From positions 248,001 to 312,000 of the forward strand of contig NZ_CP045296.1 in the NCBI RefSeq assembly GCF_009363095.1: a stretch of DNA of 64,000 bases, given 5' to 3'. This stretch comes from Paenibacillus cellulositrophicus (GTDB lineage Bacteria > Bacillota > Bacilli > Paenibacillales > Paenibacillaceae). The translations under genes were made by a program, and so were the position numbers. The notes beneath the pieces were generated by a model. The model did no database searches. It saw only the letters and a list, made by a program, of their open reading frames with translations, and was not told where the DNA came from. Below, piece after piece: positions 16,583 through 24,117 of this stretch. Every line of letters starts with the position of its first letter. Position 1 is the first letter of the stretch.

Positions 16583-16659
16583 AGATCTTGCTGGACGTTA
16601 AGGGAATATATGACAAAGCAGAGTTCGAGCGTCAGGGTTACATTTATTGGCGGCTGTAA
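16528..16659 (+). other. Displaced 3' end of the nucleotide-sugar dehydrogenase gene (other frame)
   Basis: Read from 16528, the codons give LWGMGYADMDP, then FRKDSVKILLDVKGIYDKAEF and YIYWRL, stopping at TAA 16657-16659. This is the conserved end of UDP-sugar dehydrogenases and lies one base out of frame with the upstream gene. The normal 9-bp gap to the next gene appears only when this end is used, which supports it being the ancestral terminus. Confidence 0.8.
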
Positions 16660-16668
16660 CGAGAGCAG

Positions 16669-18546
16669 ATGGGAGAAATAAGAACCGTGTTCAGACGAAA
16701 GAAAAAACAAACCGATGAGATTCTGACCTTACCCCGTTCGGATCGGCGGATCTTATCGAACGTTCCTGACCCGGAACAAATTCGCCGTTCAGTCGACCGG
16801 AGAGGCTCGCGGGATAACGATGCGGACCAGTTCAGTTCGGATTATTTGGAACGGATGCGGAAGTTCAGCCTGCGTTACGAGGCGGATTTCCCCGTGTTTC
16901 TGACTTGGGGCAAAGGAAAGAACCGGAGAAAACTGAAAACGAAGGCTGTCGATGTATCTTCAACGGGCCTCCTGCTCGAGCTGCCCTTCACGACGGACCA
17001 CATCCAGCCGGGAAGCAAAGTGTCCATGCACTTTGAAATTCCGGCAGGCACGATGCCGGAAGGCTTTGAATCCAAAGTGGATATTGAAGGAGTCGTCGTG
17101 CGGACCTTTGAGCGCGGAACCGGCAGAGAGGCCGTTTCGTTGGCTGCTTTTGAGTTCACCAACCCGCTGCATGAATATTTTCAGCGCAGACGCTGGGGGT
17201 ACTCCGTGTATACGGCCAGCGGCCTGCTGCTGCTTGCCGCCGTTTTTGTGCTGCTGCTTCGGGCGGAGAGCATCATTTATTTTAAGTACAATTTCCTGCT
17301 GTATTTATACAGCCTGATCGCCGCGGCATTTTTGTTGACGAGATACTTGTTCGGGTCTCTATACCGTGACGTGCCGGTCAATCCGGATTTTACGCCGGGC
17401 GTATCGATCATTATTCCGTGCTTTAATGAAGAGAAGTGGATCCATCGGACGATTATCAGCTGCATCAACCAGGATTACCCGGTGGACAAGCTGGAGGTCA
17501 TCGTCGTTGATGACCGCTCTACCGACCGGTCCGCGGAGCAGATTCAGAAAACGATCGACCTGCTTCATCAGGAAGCCGACCGCTTTCAAACCAAAGAACG
17601 GCTTCGGATGCATATCCTCCCTGAGAACGGAGGGAAACGGGAAGCCTTGGTGCAGGGGGTACGGATGGCAAAGCATGATCTGGTCGTGTTCGTGGATTCG
17701 GACAGCTTCCTGGATCCGCTCGCCATTAAGCATTTGGTGCAGCCCTTCCAAGATCCGCGTATGGGCGGGGTTGCCGGGCGGACGGATGTGGAGAACAAGT
17801 ACACCAACTCCATTACGAAGCTCCAGACCGTGCGCTATTATATCGCGTTCCGCATTATGAAAGCGGCCGAGTCCTGGTTTGACAGCGTCACCTGCCTGTC
17901 CGGGCCGTTATCCTGTTATAAAAAGAGGCTTGTGCTGAAGCATGCGGACGCCTGGCTCAACCAGAAATTTCTGGGACAGCCCGCTACGTTCGGCGACGAC
18001 CGCAGCATGACCAATTTTATCCTAAAGACACACCGGACGGCGTACCAGGATAAAGCGATTTGCTCCACGATCGTTCCTTCGGAGATGAATGTCTTCCTGA
18101 AGCAGCAGATGCGCTGGAAGCGTTCCTGGCTGCGGGAATCCCTTAGGGCGGCCGGATTTATTTGGCGCAAGGAACCGTTTATGGCCCTCTTTTTCTACAT
18201 CGGTGTCATCGTTCCGATCGCTGCGCCGCTGATTGTGCTCTACAACCTGCTGTATGTGCCCATTTTCCACCATGTGTTTCCGGGAACCTTCTTGATGGGG
18301 CTTCTGCTGATGTCCCTGCTGATGAGTCTGGCCCATCTATTGTTCCGTAAAAGCAAGCTGTGGGTATTCGGGTTCGTCTTTTGCTTTTTCTACGAAATGG
18401 TGCTGCTCTGGCAAATGCCGGTCGCCTGGTTCACCTTCTGGAAATCAACCTGGGGGACAAGGGAAACGCCGCAGGACGTCGAGGCGAGAAATAAAAAGGC
18501 CGCAAGGAAAAACCGAAAAAATACGAAGACGGAAGTGCCGCTGTAA
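16669..18546 (+). CDS. PilZ domain-family 2 glycosyltransferase (processive polysaccharide synthase)
   Basis: A 625-residue membrane synthase. Residues about 62-175 form a PilZ domain: RMRKFSLRYEADFPV carries the arginine switch and DVSSTG at 95-100 is the D/NxSxxG motif, together the c-di-GMP binding signature. Two membrane segments follow (about 178-200 and 205-228), then a GT2 catalytic domain with VSIIIPCFNEE (245-255), VVDDRST (280-285), DSD at 343-345, GDD at 442-444 and QQMRW at 479-483, the D,D,D,QxxRW set of cellulose, chitin and hyaluronan synthases. Several C-terminal membrane helices form the channel. PilZ placed at the N-terminus is the reverse of BcsA. The inferred role is c-di-GMP-gated synthesis and export of a hexosamine/uronate polymer, given the dehydrogenase and deacetylase neighbours. 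Confidence 0.88.
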   Translation: MGEIRTVFRRKKKQTDEILTLPRSDRRILSNVPDPEQIRRSVDRRGSRDNDADQFSSDYLERMRKFSLRYEADFPVFLTWGKGKNRRKLKTKAVDVSSTGLLLELPFTTDHIQPGSKVSMHFEIPAGTMPEGFESKVDIEGVVVRTFERGTGREAVSLAAFEFTNPLHEYFQRRRWGYSVYTASGLLLLAAVFVLLLRAESIIYFKYNFLLYLYSLIAAAFLLTRYLFGSLYRDVPVNPDFTPGVSIIIPCFNEEKWIHRTIISCINQDYPVDKLEVIVVDDRSTDRSAEQIQKTIDLLHQEADRFQTKERLRMHILPENGGKREALVQGVRMAKHDLVVFVDSDSFLDPLAIKHLVQPFQDPRMGGVAGRTDVENKYTNSITKLQTVRYYIAFRIMKAAESWFDSVTCLSGPLSCYKKRLVLKHADAWLNQKFLGQPATFGDDRSMTNFILKTHRTAYQDKAICSTIVPSEMNVFLKQQMRWKRSWLRESLRAAGFIWRKEPFMALFFYIGVIVPIAAPLIVLYNLLYVPIFHHVFPGTFLMGLLLMSLLMSLAHLLFRKSKLWVFGFVFCFFYEMVLLWQMPVAWFTFWKSTWGTRETPQDVEARNKKAARKNRKNTKTEVPL

Positions 18547-18582
18547 CCCGGCGGAACCGCGGAATTTAAATGAGGATGCAGG

Positions 18583-20352
18583 ATGAAAAAAGGAAAACGC
18601 ACCGAAGCGCTTGATGTGAAGCGCAAAAACCGGCGGAAGTGGATCAAAACCTGGATCCAGTTCTTCCTGGTGATCATGGTCATCTTTCTGATCTACCAAG
18701 CCGTCGCAAGAACCGACCGCTACGCCGAACCGGACAAGTCGACGTGGCATAATCGAAGCGGGTTTGTCGCGCTGTCTTATTTTGGGGTCAGCCGAACCGG
18801 AACGCCGCTTCTGATCGATAAAGCCCAGCTCAAAGCCCAGCTACAGACCCTCCATGACCAAGGTTATGTCACTGTGTCACAGCAGGACATCCTCGATTTC
18901 TACCATAAGGGGAAAGCGCTGCCGGACAAGGCGCTGTTTTTGTCCTTTGAGGACGGGCGCAATGATTCCAGTCTTTATGCCCAGCCTTTGCTGGAGAGAT
19001 ACAATGATAAGGCGACCTTCCTCACCTATGCCAACAAGATGGGGAACGGGGATCATAAATTCGTGCAGCCCAAGGAACTCCGCAGCATGATGAAAAGCGG
19101 GTATTGGGAAATGGGGACCAACGGGTACCGTTTGACCTACATCAATATTTTCGATAAAAACGGCGGCTACATCGGCGTCAAGGACGAAAATAAGCTGGAC
19201 AGCAAAGAGGACATCGAGCATTATAATCACTATCTTATGGATTTTATCCGCGATGAAAATATGATTCCGCTCGAGGACCGGGGTACGATGCAGGCGCGGA
19301 TCAGCAAGGATTATCAGCTGATGGACACGGTCTATACCGACAAACTCGGCTTCGTGCCCGGCGTCTATATGATCATGCATGCCAACGCGATGTACGGGAG
19401 CATGAACCCGCTTGTGACGGATGTAAATGACCGCAATATCCGTTCTCTGTTCCAGATGCACTTCAACCTGGAGGGCAATGCGTTCAATGGGCCGTCACAG
19501 GATGTGTACAACCTGACCCGCGTCCAGCCTGAGCCCTATTGGTCAACCAACCATCTTTTAATGAAAATTGGCAAGGACAGCGGCGAGCAAATGACGTACG
19601 TGACCGGGGACCAGAAGCAGTCGGGGCAGTGGAAGCAGGCTGGAGGCGCCGCCGAATTCAAGGATAACCGGATCGTTCTGACGTCACCGCCTGCCGGAGA
19701 AGGCAAGCTTTTGCTGGATCAAGGAGAACAGGCGCCTGAGGATTTCACCTTAAGCGCGAAGGTTTCCGGCAACGTGGTCGGCAAACAGTCTTTTTACTTT
19801 AGGGACTGTGGAAACGGTCAGCAGTACGTGCGCGTCACGCTGGACCGCAATGAAATCCAGGTGGAGCAGAAGCTGTCTGGGTCGTCTGTGACTGTCTTGG
19901 GTTCACAAAAGCTGGATCCGGTCAGGTGGTCCTCGGAGGACCTCGCCTTTGACAAGGCAACGGTGTATTCCGCCGAAGAAGCGCAGGCCGGCGCCAATCC
20001 GGATGACGAGGATGAATATCCCGTCAACATCAAAAGTACCCGGCAGATTCAAATGAAGGTGTCGGGAAATCGGCTGGAGGTCATCGTGGACGGGCAGCCC
20101 GTTCTCCAAGCCTCGGTCGATCCTTCGCTGAAGGGTGGTGCCGTGGGACTGGGATCAGCCTATAGTCCGCAAAACACCAAGGACGATATCTATGACGGAA
20201 TCTTTGAGGATGTCACGGTAACTACGGAAAACGCGGCGGATGGAAAAACCTCGGTGTGGTATACAAATAAGCTGCTCGGCTGGAAAAAAGTTGCGGCGCA
20301 GGTTGAGCATGCCATGGACGCGACGATCGATTGGGCCATCGATACGTTCTGA
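18583..20352 (+). CDS. Membrane-anchored NodB-like (PgaB-like) protein with C-terminal beta-sandwich domain
   Basis: A 589-residue protein with a short basic cytoplasmic start and one membrane helix (about 23-42), so most of it is extracellular. Residues about 58-330 resemble the divergent polysaccharide-deacetylase part of PgaB-type proteins: LSYFGVS, the TLHDQGY segment and LSFEDGRND at 120-128 in the place of TFDDG. I did not find the metal-binding His pair, so activity is uncertain. Residues about 350-560 form a concanavalin-like beta-sandwich (FYFRDCGNGQQYVRV, RLEVIVDGQPVLQA), probably sugar-binding. It follows the synthase by 36 bp and precedes the GH18-like gene by 43 bp. Its likely job is to hold, modify or help release the nascent polysaccharide. 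Confidence 0.7.
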   Translation: MKKGKRTEALDVKRKNRRKWIKTWIQFFLVIMVIFLIYQAVARTDRYAEPDKSTWHNRSGFVALSYFGVSRTGTPLLIDKAQLKAQLQTLHDQGYVTVSQQDILDFYHKGKALPDKALFLSFEDGRNDSSLYAQPLLERYNDKATFLTYANKMGNGDHKFVQPKELRSMMKSGYWEMGTNGYRLTYINIFDKNGGYIGVKDENKLDSKEDIEHYNHYLMDFIRDENMIPLEDRGTMQARISKDYQLMDTVYTDKLGFVPGVYMIMHANAMYGSMNPLVTDVNDRNIRSLFQMHFNLEGNAFNGPSQDVYNLTRVQPEPYWSTNHLLMKIGKDSGEQMTYVTGDQKQSGQWKQAGGAAEFKDNRIVLTSPPAGEGKLLLDQGEQAPEDFTLSAKVSGNVVGKQSFYFRDCGNGQQYVRVTLDRNEIQVEQKLSGSSVTVLGSQKLDPVRWSSEDLAFDKATVYSAEEAQAGANPDDEDEYPVNIKSTRQIQMKVSGNRLEVIVDGQPVLQASVDPSLKGGAVGLGSAYSPQNTKDDIYDGIFEDVTVTTENAADGKTSVWYTNKLLGWKKVAAQVEHAMDATIDWAIDTF

Positions 20353-20395
20353 CGAAAGAGCAATTTCAAAGGCGAAATGGCGGTGTAATGAGAAG

Positions 20396-21475
20396 ATGGG
20401 TATGAAGCAAGTGGCTCAATCCGGATGGATGACTTTGGTGCTTGTCATCTTCGCCGTAGGGGCCGGTTTCAGCATTTGGATGAGGCAGCCGGCGATGCAA
20501 GCGGCGGCTCCGCCGGCCAGAACTCCTGTGAACCTCACCGCATGGGTGGTGGATTGGCAGTGGGAGTCGGGGCTTACGGATGCAAGGGAGCTGGGCAACG
20601 CTCTGAGCCGTGTTCAGGCGTTTGCCGCCTGTTTTGACGAATCGGATCAGCCCTATTTTACGAAGGCGTTCCAAGAAGCGCTGCCGCAAATCCGGGAAAC
20701 GGCGGAGGCTGCCGGCATCGGCGAGCTGAACTTGACCCTTGTTAACGATATCGTGCGGCAGGACGGCAGCGAGTCCCCCAAAGACTCGGAGCTGGTCTCG
20801 CGGTTGGTATCCACGAAGGAAGCGCGGGAGAAGCATATCGCCGAGATTGAGGCCCTGCTCGATCAATACTCGTTTCAAGGGGTGGAGATCGATTATGAGC
20901 GCATCCCGGACAAGGACTGGGGTTATATGACGGCTTTTTACCGCGAATTGTATGAGCGAATGCATGCCAAGGGGAAATCGCTCCGCATCGTGCTGGAGTC
21001 AAGGGCTCCCGTCGAAACGCTGAAGCTGCCCGAAGGGCCTGAATATGTGATGATGGCCTACAATTTGTACGGTACGCACAGCGGTCCAGGACCGAAAGCG
21101 GACAAAGTTTTTCTGAAAAAGCTGGCCAAGCGGATGACAGCCGTTCCGGGGGTGAAGACGATCGCGATTGCGGCCGGTGGCTTTGACTGGCATGGGGATC
21201 AAGTGACTGCCATTACCGAACAGCAGGCCGTAAAGATACGGTACACGAACGGCTCGGAGCTCAAGCGGGACGCTGCCAGCGGAAGTCTGCACTATCAGTA
21301 CACCGATGATAAGAACGTAAAACATACGGTGTGGTATGCGGACGGTTCAACGCTGACTTCCTGGATCGACACGCTGCGCCAAGCTGGGGTTAGCCATGTG
21401 GCCCTATGGAGGCTGGGGGAACTCGGAAGCGGAACTTTGGACAAGCTGGTTCAAGCTGCCACAACGGCAAAGTAA
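20396..21475 (+). CDS. Membrane-anchored GH18-like glycosidase family protein
   Basis: A 359-residue protein with an N-terminal signal anchor (WMTLVLVIFAVGAGFSIWM) and a TIM-barrel that looks like glycoside hydrolase family 18: NLTAWVVDWQWE at the first strand, QGVEIDYERIP as the DxxDxDxE-type catalytic strand with Glu as likely acid, MMAYNLYGTHSG and a final VALWRLGELGSG. GH18 enzymes cleave beta-1,4-linked N-acetylhexosamine polymers. As the last gene of the polysaccharide operon it could trim or release the product. ATG 20396 was chosen because the upstream part of the frame reads as shadow sequence of the preceding gene; ATG 20402 is an alternative. No clear terminator follows. Confidence 0.72.
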   Translation: MGMKQVAQSGWMTLVLVIFAVGAGFSIWMRQPAMQAAAPPARTPVNLTAWVVDWQWESGLTDARELGNALSRVQAFAACFDESDQPYFTKAFQEALPQIRETAEAAGIGELNLTLVNDIVRQDGSESPKDSELVSRLVSTKEAREKHIAEIEALLDQYSFQGVEIDYERIPDKDWGYMTAFYRELYERMHAKGKSLRIVLESRAPVETLKLPEGPEYVMMAYNLYGTHSGPGPKADKVFLKKLAKRMTAVPGVKTIAIAAGGFDWHGDQVTAITEQQAVKIRYTNGSELKRDAASGSLHYQYTDDKNVKHTVWYADGSTLTSWIDTLRQAGVSHVALWRLGELGSGTLDKLVQAATTAK

Positions 21476-21509
21476 ATAAAAGGCCGCTGCGCGTTTATGC
21501 GTCAGCAGC

Positions 21510-22412
21510 TCAATGATGGATTTCCGGAGCACCCATGGAGGCATGGGTGCTCATGTATTTTTTCGGAGAGATGCCGCAGGCGGACTTAAACGCTTTGCTG
21601 AAAGCGTAAATGCTGCTGTAGCCAACCTGCTCGGCGATCGCGGACAAGGATAACCGGCTGTACATCATCAGCTCCTTGGCCCGCTCCATCCGGTACCGGA
21701 TCTGGAATTGGTGTGGGGACACGTCATACGTCTGCTTGAATACGCGCGAGAAGTGATACAGGCTCAGGCAGGCCGTTTTGGATAAGTCCTCCAGCCGAAT
21801 GATGTCATTGTAATGCTCCATGATGTGGGTCACCGCCCGCTCCATCGCAGCCTGATGAAGCGATATCTGCCCATGTCCGGCTGATTTCAGGCCCTTGATG
21901 ATCAAATACAGAATATCCAGCACGAGCGATTTCTGAAGCAGCGGAAATTCGGCATCCCGGCGCTCGTAGGCGTGGATGAGCTGCATCAGCTCCTGATGAA
22001 TTTCCGCATGGTTCTGTACCCGGATCAGATGGGGGATTTCCAGCACGGAACCGAGCCAATCCGGCCGGAGCCACGAAAGCTCTTGTTGGCTGCATTCCGC
22101 CCGCAGTTTAAAGTTGATCGGTACCTCCTCGTAGTCTTCATAATACAGGGCGTCGAAATGGATATGGGGCATCCAGCAGGGTCCCCTGGAACGGACAAAT
22201 TCATGCTCAATACCGGGCTTGAACAGCAGCAGGTCGCCTGGAAACACAGTCAGTGAATCCCCGCCAATCCGGATATCGAGCTCGCCTTGTTCAACATACA
22301 GCAGTTCGTAATCAAAAATGATCCGCGGCGCCAGTTTCATACGGTCAACTTTGTGATGCCACGCCCTTCGCACGTAGGGGGATAAGGCTTGCAGCAGCTG
22401 TTGCCGGTCCAT
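21510..22412 (-). CDS. AraC family transcriptional regulator
   Basis: A 300-residue regulator. The N-terminal half is a cupin sensor (LLYVEQGELDIRIGG, FPGDLLLFKPGIEHEF). The last 100 residues carry two helix-turn-helix units: IRLEDLSKTACLSLYHFSRVFKQTYDVSPHQF and LSLSAIAEQVGYSSIYAFSKAFKSACGISPKKY elements are unmistakable. Regulators of this build usually activate sugar catabolism genes on binding a sugar. It diverges from the GH172 gene across 202 bp and is the obvious candidate for controlling it. ATG 22412 has AAAGGAGGG further upstream than usual, so the start may lie slightly elsewhere. Confidence 0.85.
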   Translation of the reverse strand: MDRQQLLQALSPYVRRAWHHKVDRMKLAPRIIFDYELLYVEQGELDIRIGGDSLTVFPGDLLLFKPGIEHEFVRSRGPCWMPHIHFDALYYEDYEEVPINFKLRAECSQQELSWLRPDWLGSVLEIPHLIRVQNHAEIHQELMQLIHAYERRDAEFPLLQKSLVLDILYLIIKGLKSAGHGQISLHQAAMERAVTHIMEHYNDIIRLEDLSKTACLSLYHFSRVFKQTYDVSPHQFQIRYRMERAKELMMYSRLSLSAIAEQVGYSSIYAFSKAFKSACGISPKKYMSTHASMGAPEIHH

Positions 22413-22563
22413 ACGCTTTGACAGCTCCCTCCTTTAATGGTCCCTTATCCGGGTTTCCGCTCTTTCAGCGGCTCGGCGGTTCTTTATTCTGACAATAGCA
22501 AGAATGGATAACAAATAACAAGTCCCAACATCGATAAAGAGGGGAAACGCCTGTAGAATGACT

Positions 22564-22577
22564 TGTAACCGCTTTAA
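22564..22577 (+). promoter_or_regulatory. Probable cre site (CcpA carbon catabolite repression element)
   Basis: TGTAACCGCTTTAA matches the consensus TGWAANCGNTNWCA at 13 of 14 positions. It lies 37 bp before the GH172 start codon, a typical place for CcpA repression of a glycan-degradation gene. Confidence 0.5.
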
Positions 22578-22614
22578 TGCAAATCCGATTTGACCAATGA
22601 CAGGAGAGATGAGC

Positions 22615-23697
22615 ATGGAACCTTTTAACGGGCTGAACATGGGCCTCGGCAATCTATTCCGGATGTCCTCTGCACAGACGAGATCGATCAGCGCGGAAAA
22701 TGTGACGGGAGCTAAAGGAAAAGGCGGCATGGCCACCCAGGGAACCGGAGCGAATGCCGGCCGGGATTTGGGTCAGGGATGGAAAATATCTCCATCGGTG
22801 GAGATCAAACCGGGTGAGGTGTTTACCGCCGCAGAAATCGACGGACCCGGGGCCATTCAGCATATTTGGCTGACCTGCTTTCCGGACAGCTGGCGTCATA
22901 TGATTCTGCGCTTTTATTGGGATGATGAGCCGGAGCCTTCCGTAGAAGTGCCTGTCGGCGACTTCTTCTGCAACGGATGGTGCGGGCGGAGCAATGTCAA
23001 CTCCCTGCCTGTGGCGGTCAATCCCGCCGGCGGGATGAACAGCTATTGGGTGATGCCGTTTCGAAAGAAAGCCCGGGTTACGGTAGAGAACCGGATGGAC
23101 AAACCCGTCGTGCTGTATTACCAGTTCACCTATACGCTGACCGAGGTGCCTGAGGATGCGGCCTATTTTCACGCCCAATGGCGCCGGAGCAACCCCTTGC
23201 CGTATAAGCAGGACCATGTGCTTCTGGATGGCGTGAAGGGGAGGGGACAGTACGTCGGCACGTACATCGCCTGGCAGGTGAACAACACGGGGTGGTGGGG
23301 AGAAGGCGAGATCAAGTTCTATATGGACGGCGACCGCGATTTCCCGACGATTTGCGGCACCGGGACCGAAGACTATTTTGGCGGCGCATGGAACTTTGAG
23401 CATCCACAAGGACAGTACGGTGCGTTTTCCACTGCCTATTTGGGCTTTCACCAGCAAATCAGACCGGACGGCCTATACCGGAGTCAGCAGCGATTCGGGA
23501 TGTACCGCTGGCATGTGATGGACCCGATCCGGTTTGAACAGGACTTGAAGGTAACGATCCAGGCGCTCGGTTGGCGTTCCGGCGGCCGTTATTTGCCGCT
23601 GCAGGACGATATCGCCTCCGTCGCTTTCTGGTATCAGTCCGAGCCGCACACCCCGCATCCGCCGCTGCCGGATAACGATGGCCTGGAGGTTGTTTAA
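22615..23697 (+). CDS. DUF2961 (glycoside hydrolase family GH172) protein
   Basis: A 360-residue cytoplasmic protein of the DUF2961 family, now GH172, whose characterised members act on fructofuranosides (difructose dianhydride I) and D-arabinofuranosides. Family features: NGLNMGLGNL at the start, PGAIQHIWLTCFPDSWRHMILRFYWDDE-type strand segments, VPVGDFFCNGW, NSYWVMPF and the GTGTEDYFGGAW segment with conserved acidic residues. ATG 22615 was taken because AGGAGAG (22602-22608) gives proper spacing; the ATG at 22597 overlaps that SD. It has no signal peptide, so it probably acts on imported oligosaccharides. The divergent AraC gene and the cre-like site suggest substrate induction and catabolite repression. 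Confidence 0.85.
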   Translation: MEPFNGLNMGLGNLFRMSSAQTRSISAENVTGAKGKGGMATQGTGANAGRDLGQGWKISPSVEIKPGEVFTAAEIDGPGAIQHIWLTCFPDSWRHMILRFYWDDEPEPSVEVPVGDFFCNGWCGRSNVNSLPVAVNPAGGMNSYWVMPFRKKARVTVENRMDKPVVLYYQFTYTLTEVPEDAAYFHAQWRRSNPLPYKQDHVLLDGVKGRGQYVGTYIAWQVNNTGWWGEGEIKFYMDGDRDFPTICGTGTEDYFGGAWNFEHPQGQYGAFSTAYLGFHQQIRPDGLYRSQQRFGMYRWHVMDPIRFEQDLKVTIQALGWRSGGRYLPLQDDIASVAFWYQSEPHTPHPPLPDNDGLEVV

Positions 23698-23733
23698 TCC
23701 CCGCCCTTTCCGGTTAAAGCATGCATAATGCGG

Positions 23734-23762
23734 TTTACATTGGCCGAAAATGATGTTAATAT
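23734..23762 (+). promoter_or_regulatory. Promoter of the glnS T-box transcript
   Basis: TTTACA (23734-23739) and TAATAT (23757-23762) are 17 bp apart. The start of transcription would be near 23769, just before the T-box stem I. Confidence 0.55.
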
Positions 23763-23769
23763 GGTCAAA

Positions 23770-24080
23770 ATCAAATCGGAACGAAAACGCGGTGAAGAGA
23801 AGAGTAGATGAACGGGCAGCCTTACAGAGAGCTCCGGCAGCTGTGAAGGAGCAGGCCGCCCGTCATTGAAGCAAGCCTCCGAGCGGCGCATCGGAAGAGG
23901 GATTCTCATTCCTTCGGATGGTGCGACAGGAGCTCCTGTTACAGAGCTAGGGTATAAGCATGCGTGCATGCCGTACCCGAAGAGGCGGATGTAGCGATAG
24001 ATCCGCGAACCGGGGTGGCACCGCGAAATACAATCTCGTCCCCAAGACGTCAGCGTCTTGGAGGCGGGATTTTTTTGTTT
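23770..24080 (+). ncRNA. T-box leader RNA, glutamine-specific (specifier CAA), upstream of glnS
   Basis: The T-box core GGGTGGCACCGCG lies at 24013-24025. Its UGGN bulge is TGGC (24016-24019), complementary to a tRNA ending G-C-C-A. Stem I begins around the AGTA of the loop E motif (23803-23806). The opposite strand GAA (23868-23870), one base, then CAA (23872-23874) and a purine matches the specifier layout of other T-boxes, so the codon read is CAA (Gln). The terminator CCAAGACG/CGTCTTGG with flanking GC pairs and seven T (24035-24077) competes with the antiterminator. Uncharged tRNA-Gln would allow read-through into glnS. Confidence 0.92.
24035..24077 (+). terminator. T-box-controlled terminator
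   Basis: CCAAGACG pairs with CGTCTTGG around a TCAG loop, the stem is extended by outer GC-rich pairs, and seven T follow. This is the regulated terminator of the glutamine T-box. Confidence 0.88.
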
Positions 24081-24117
24081 TCTTTTTGATTGATATAAGA
24101 GCAGGAGGGGACAGTTT

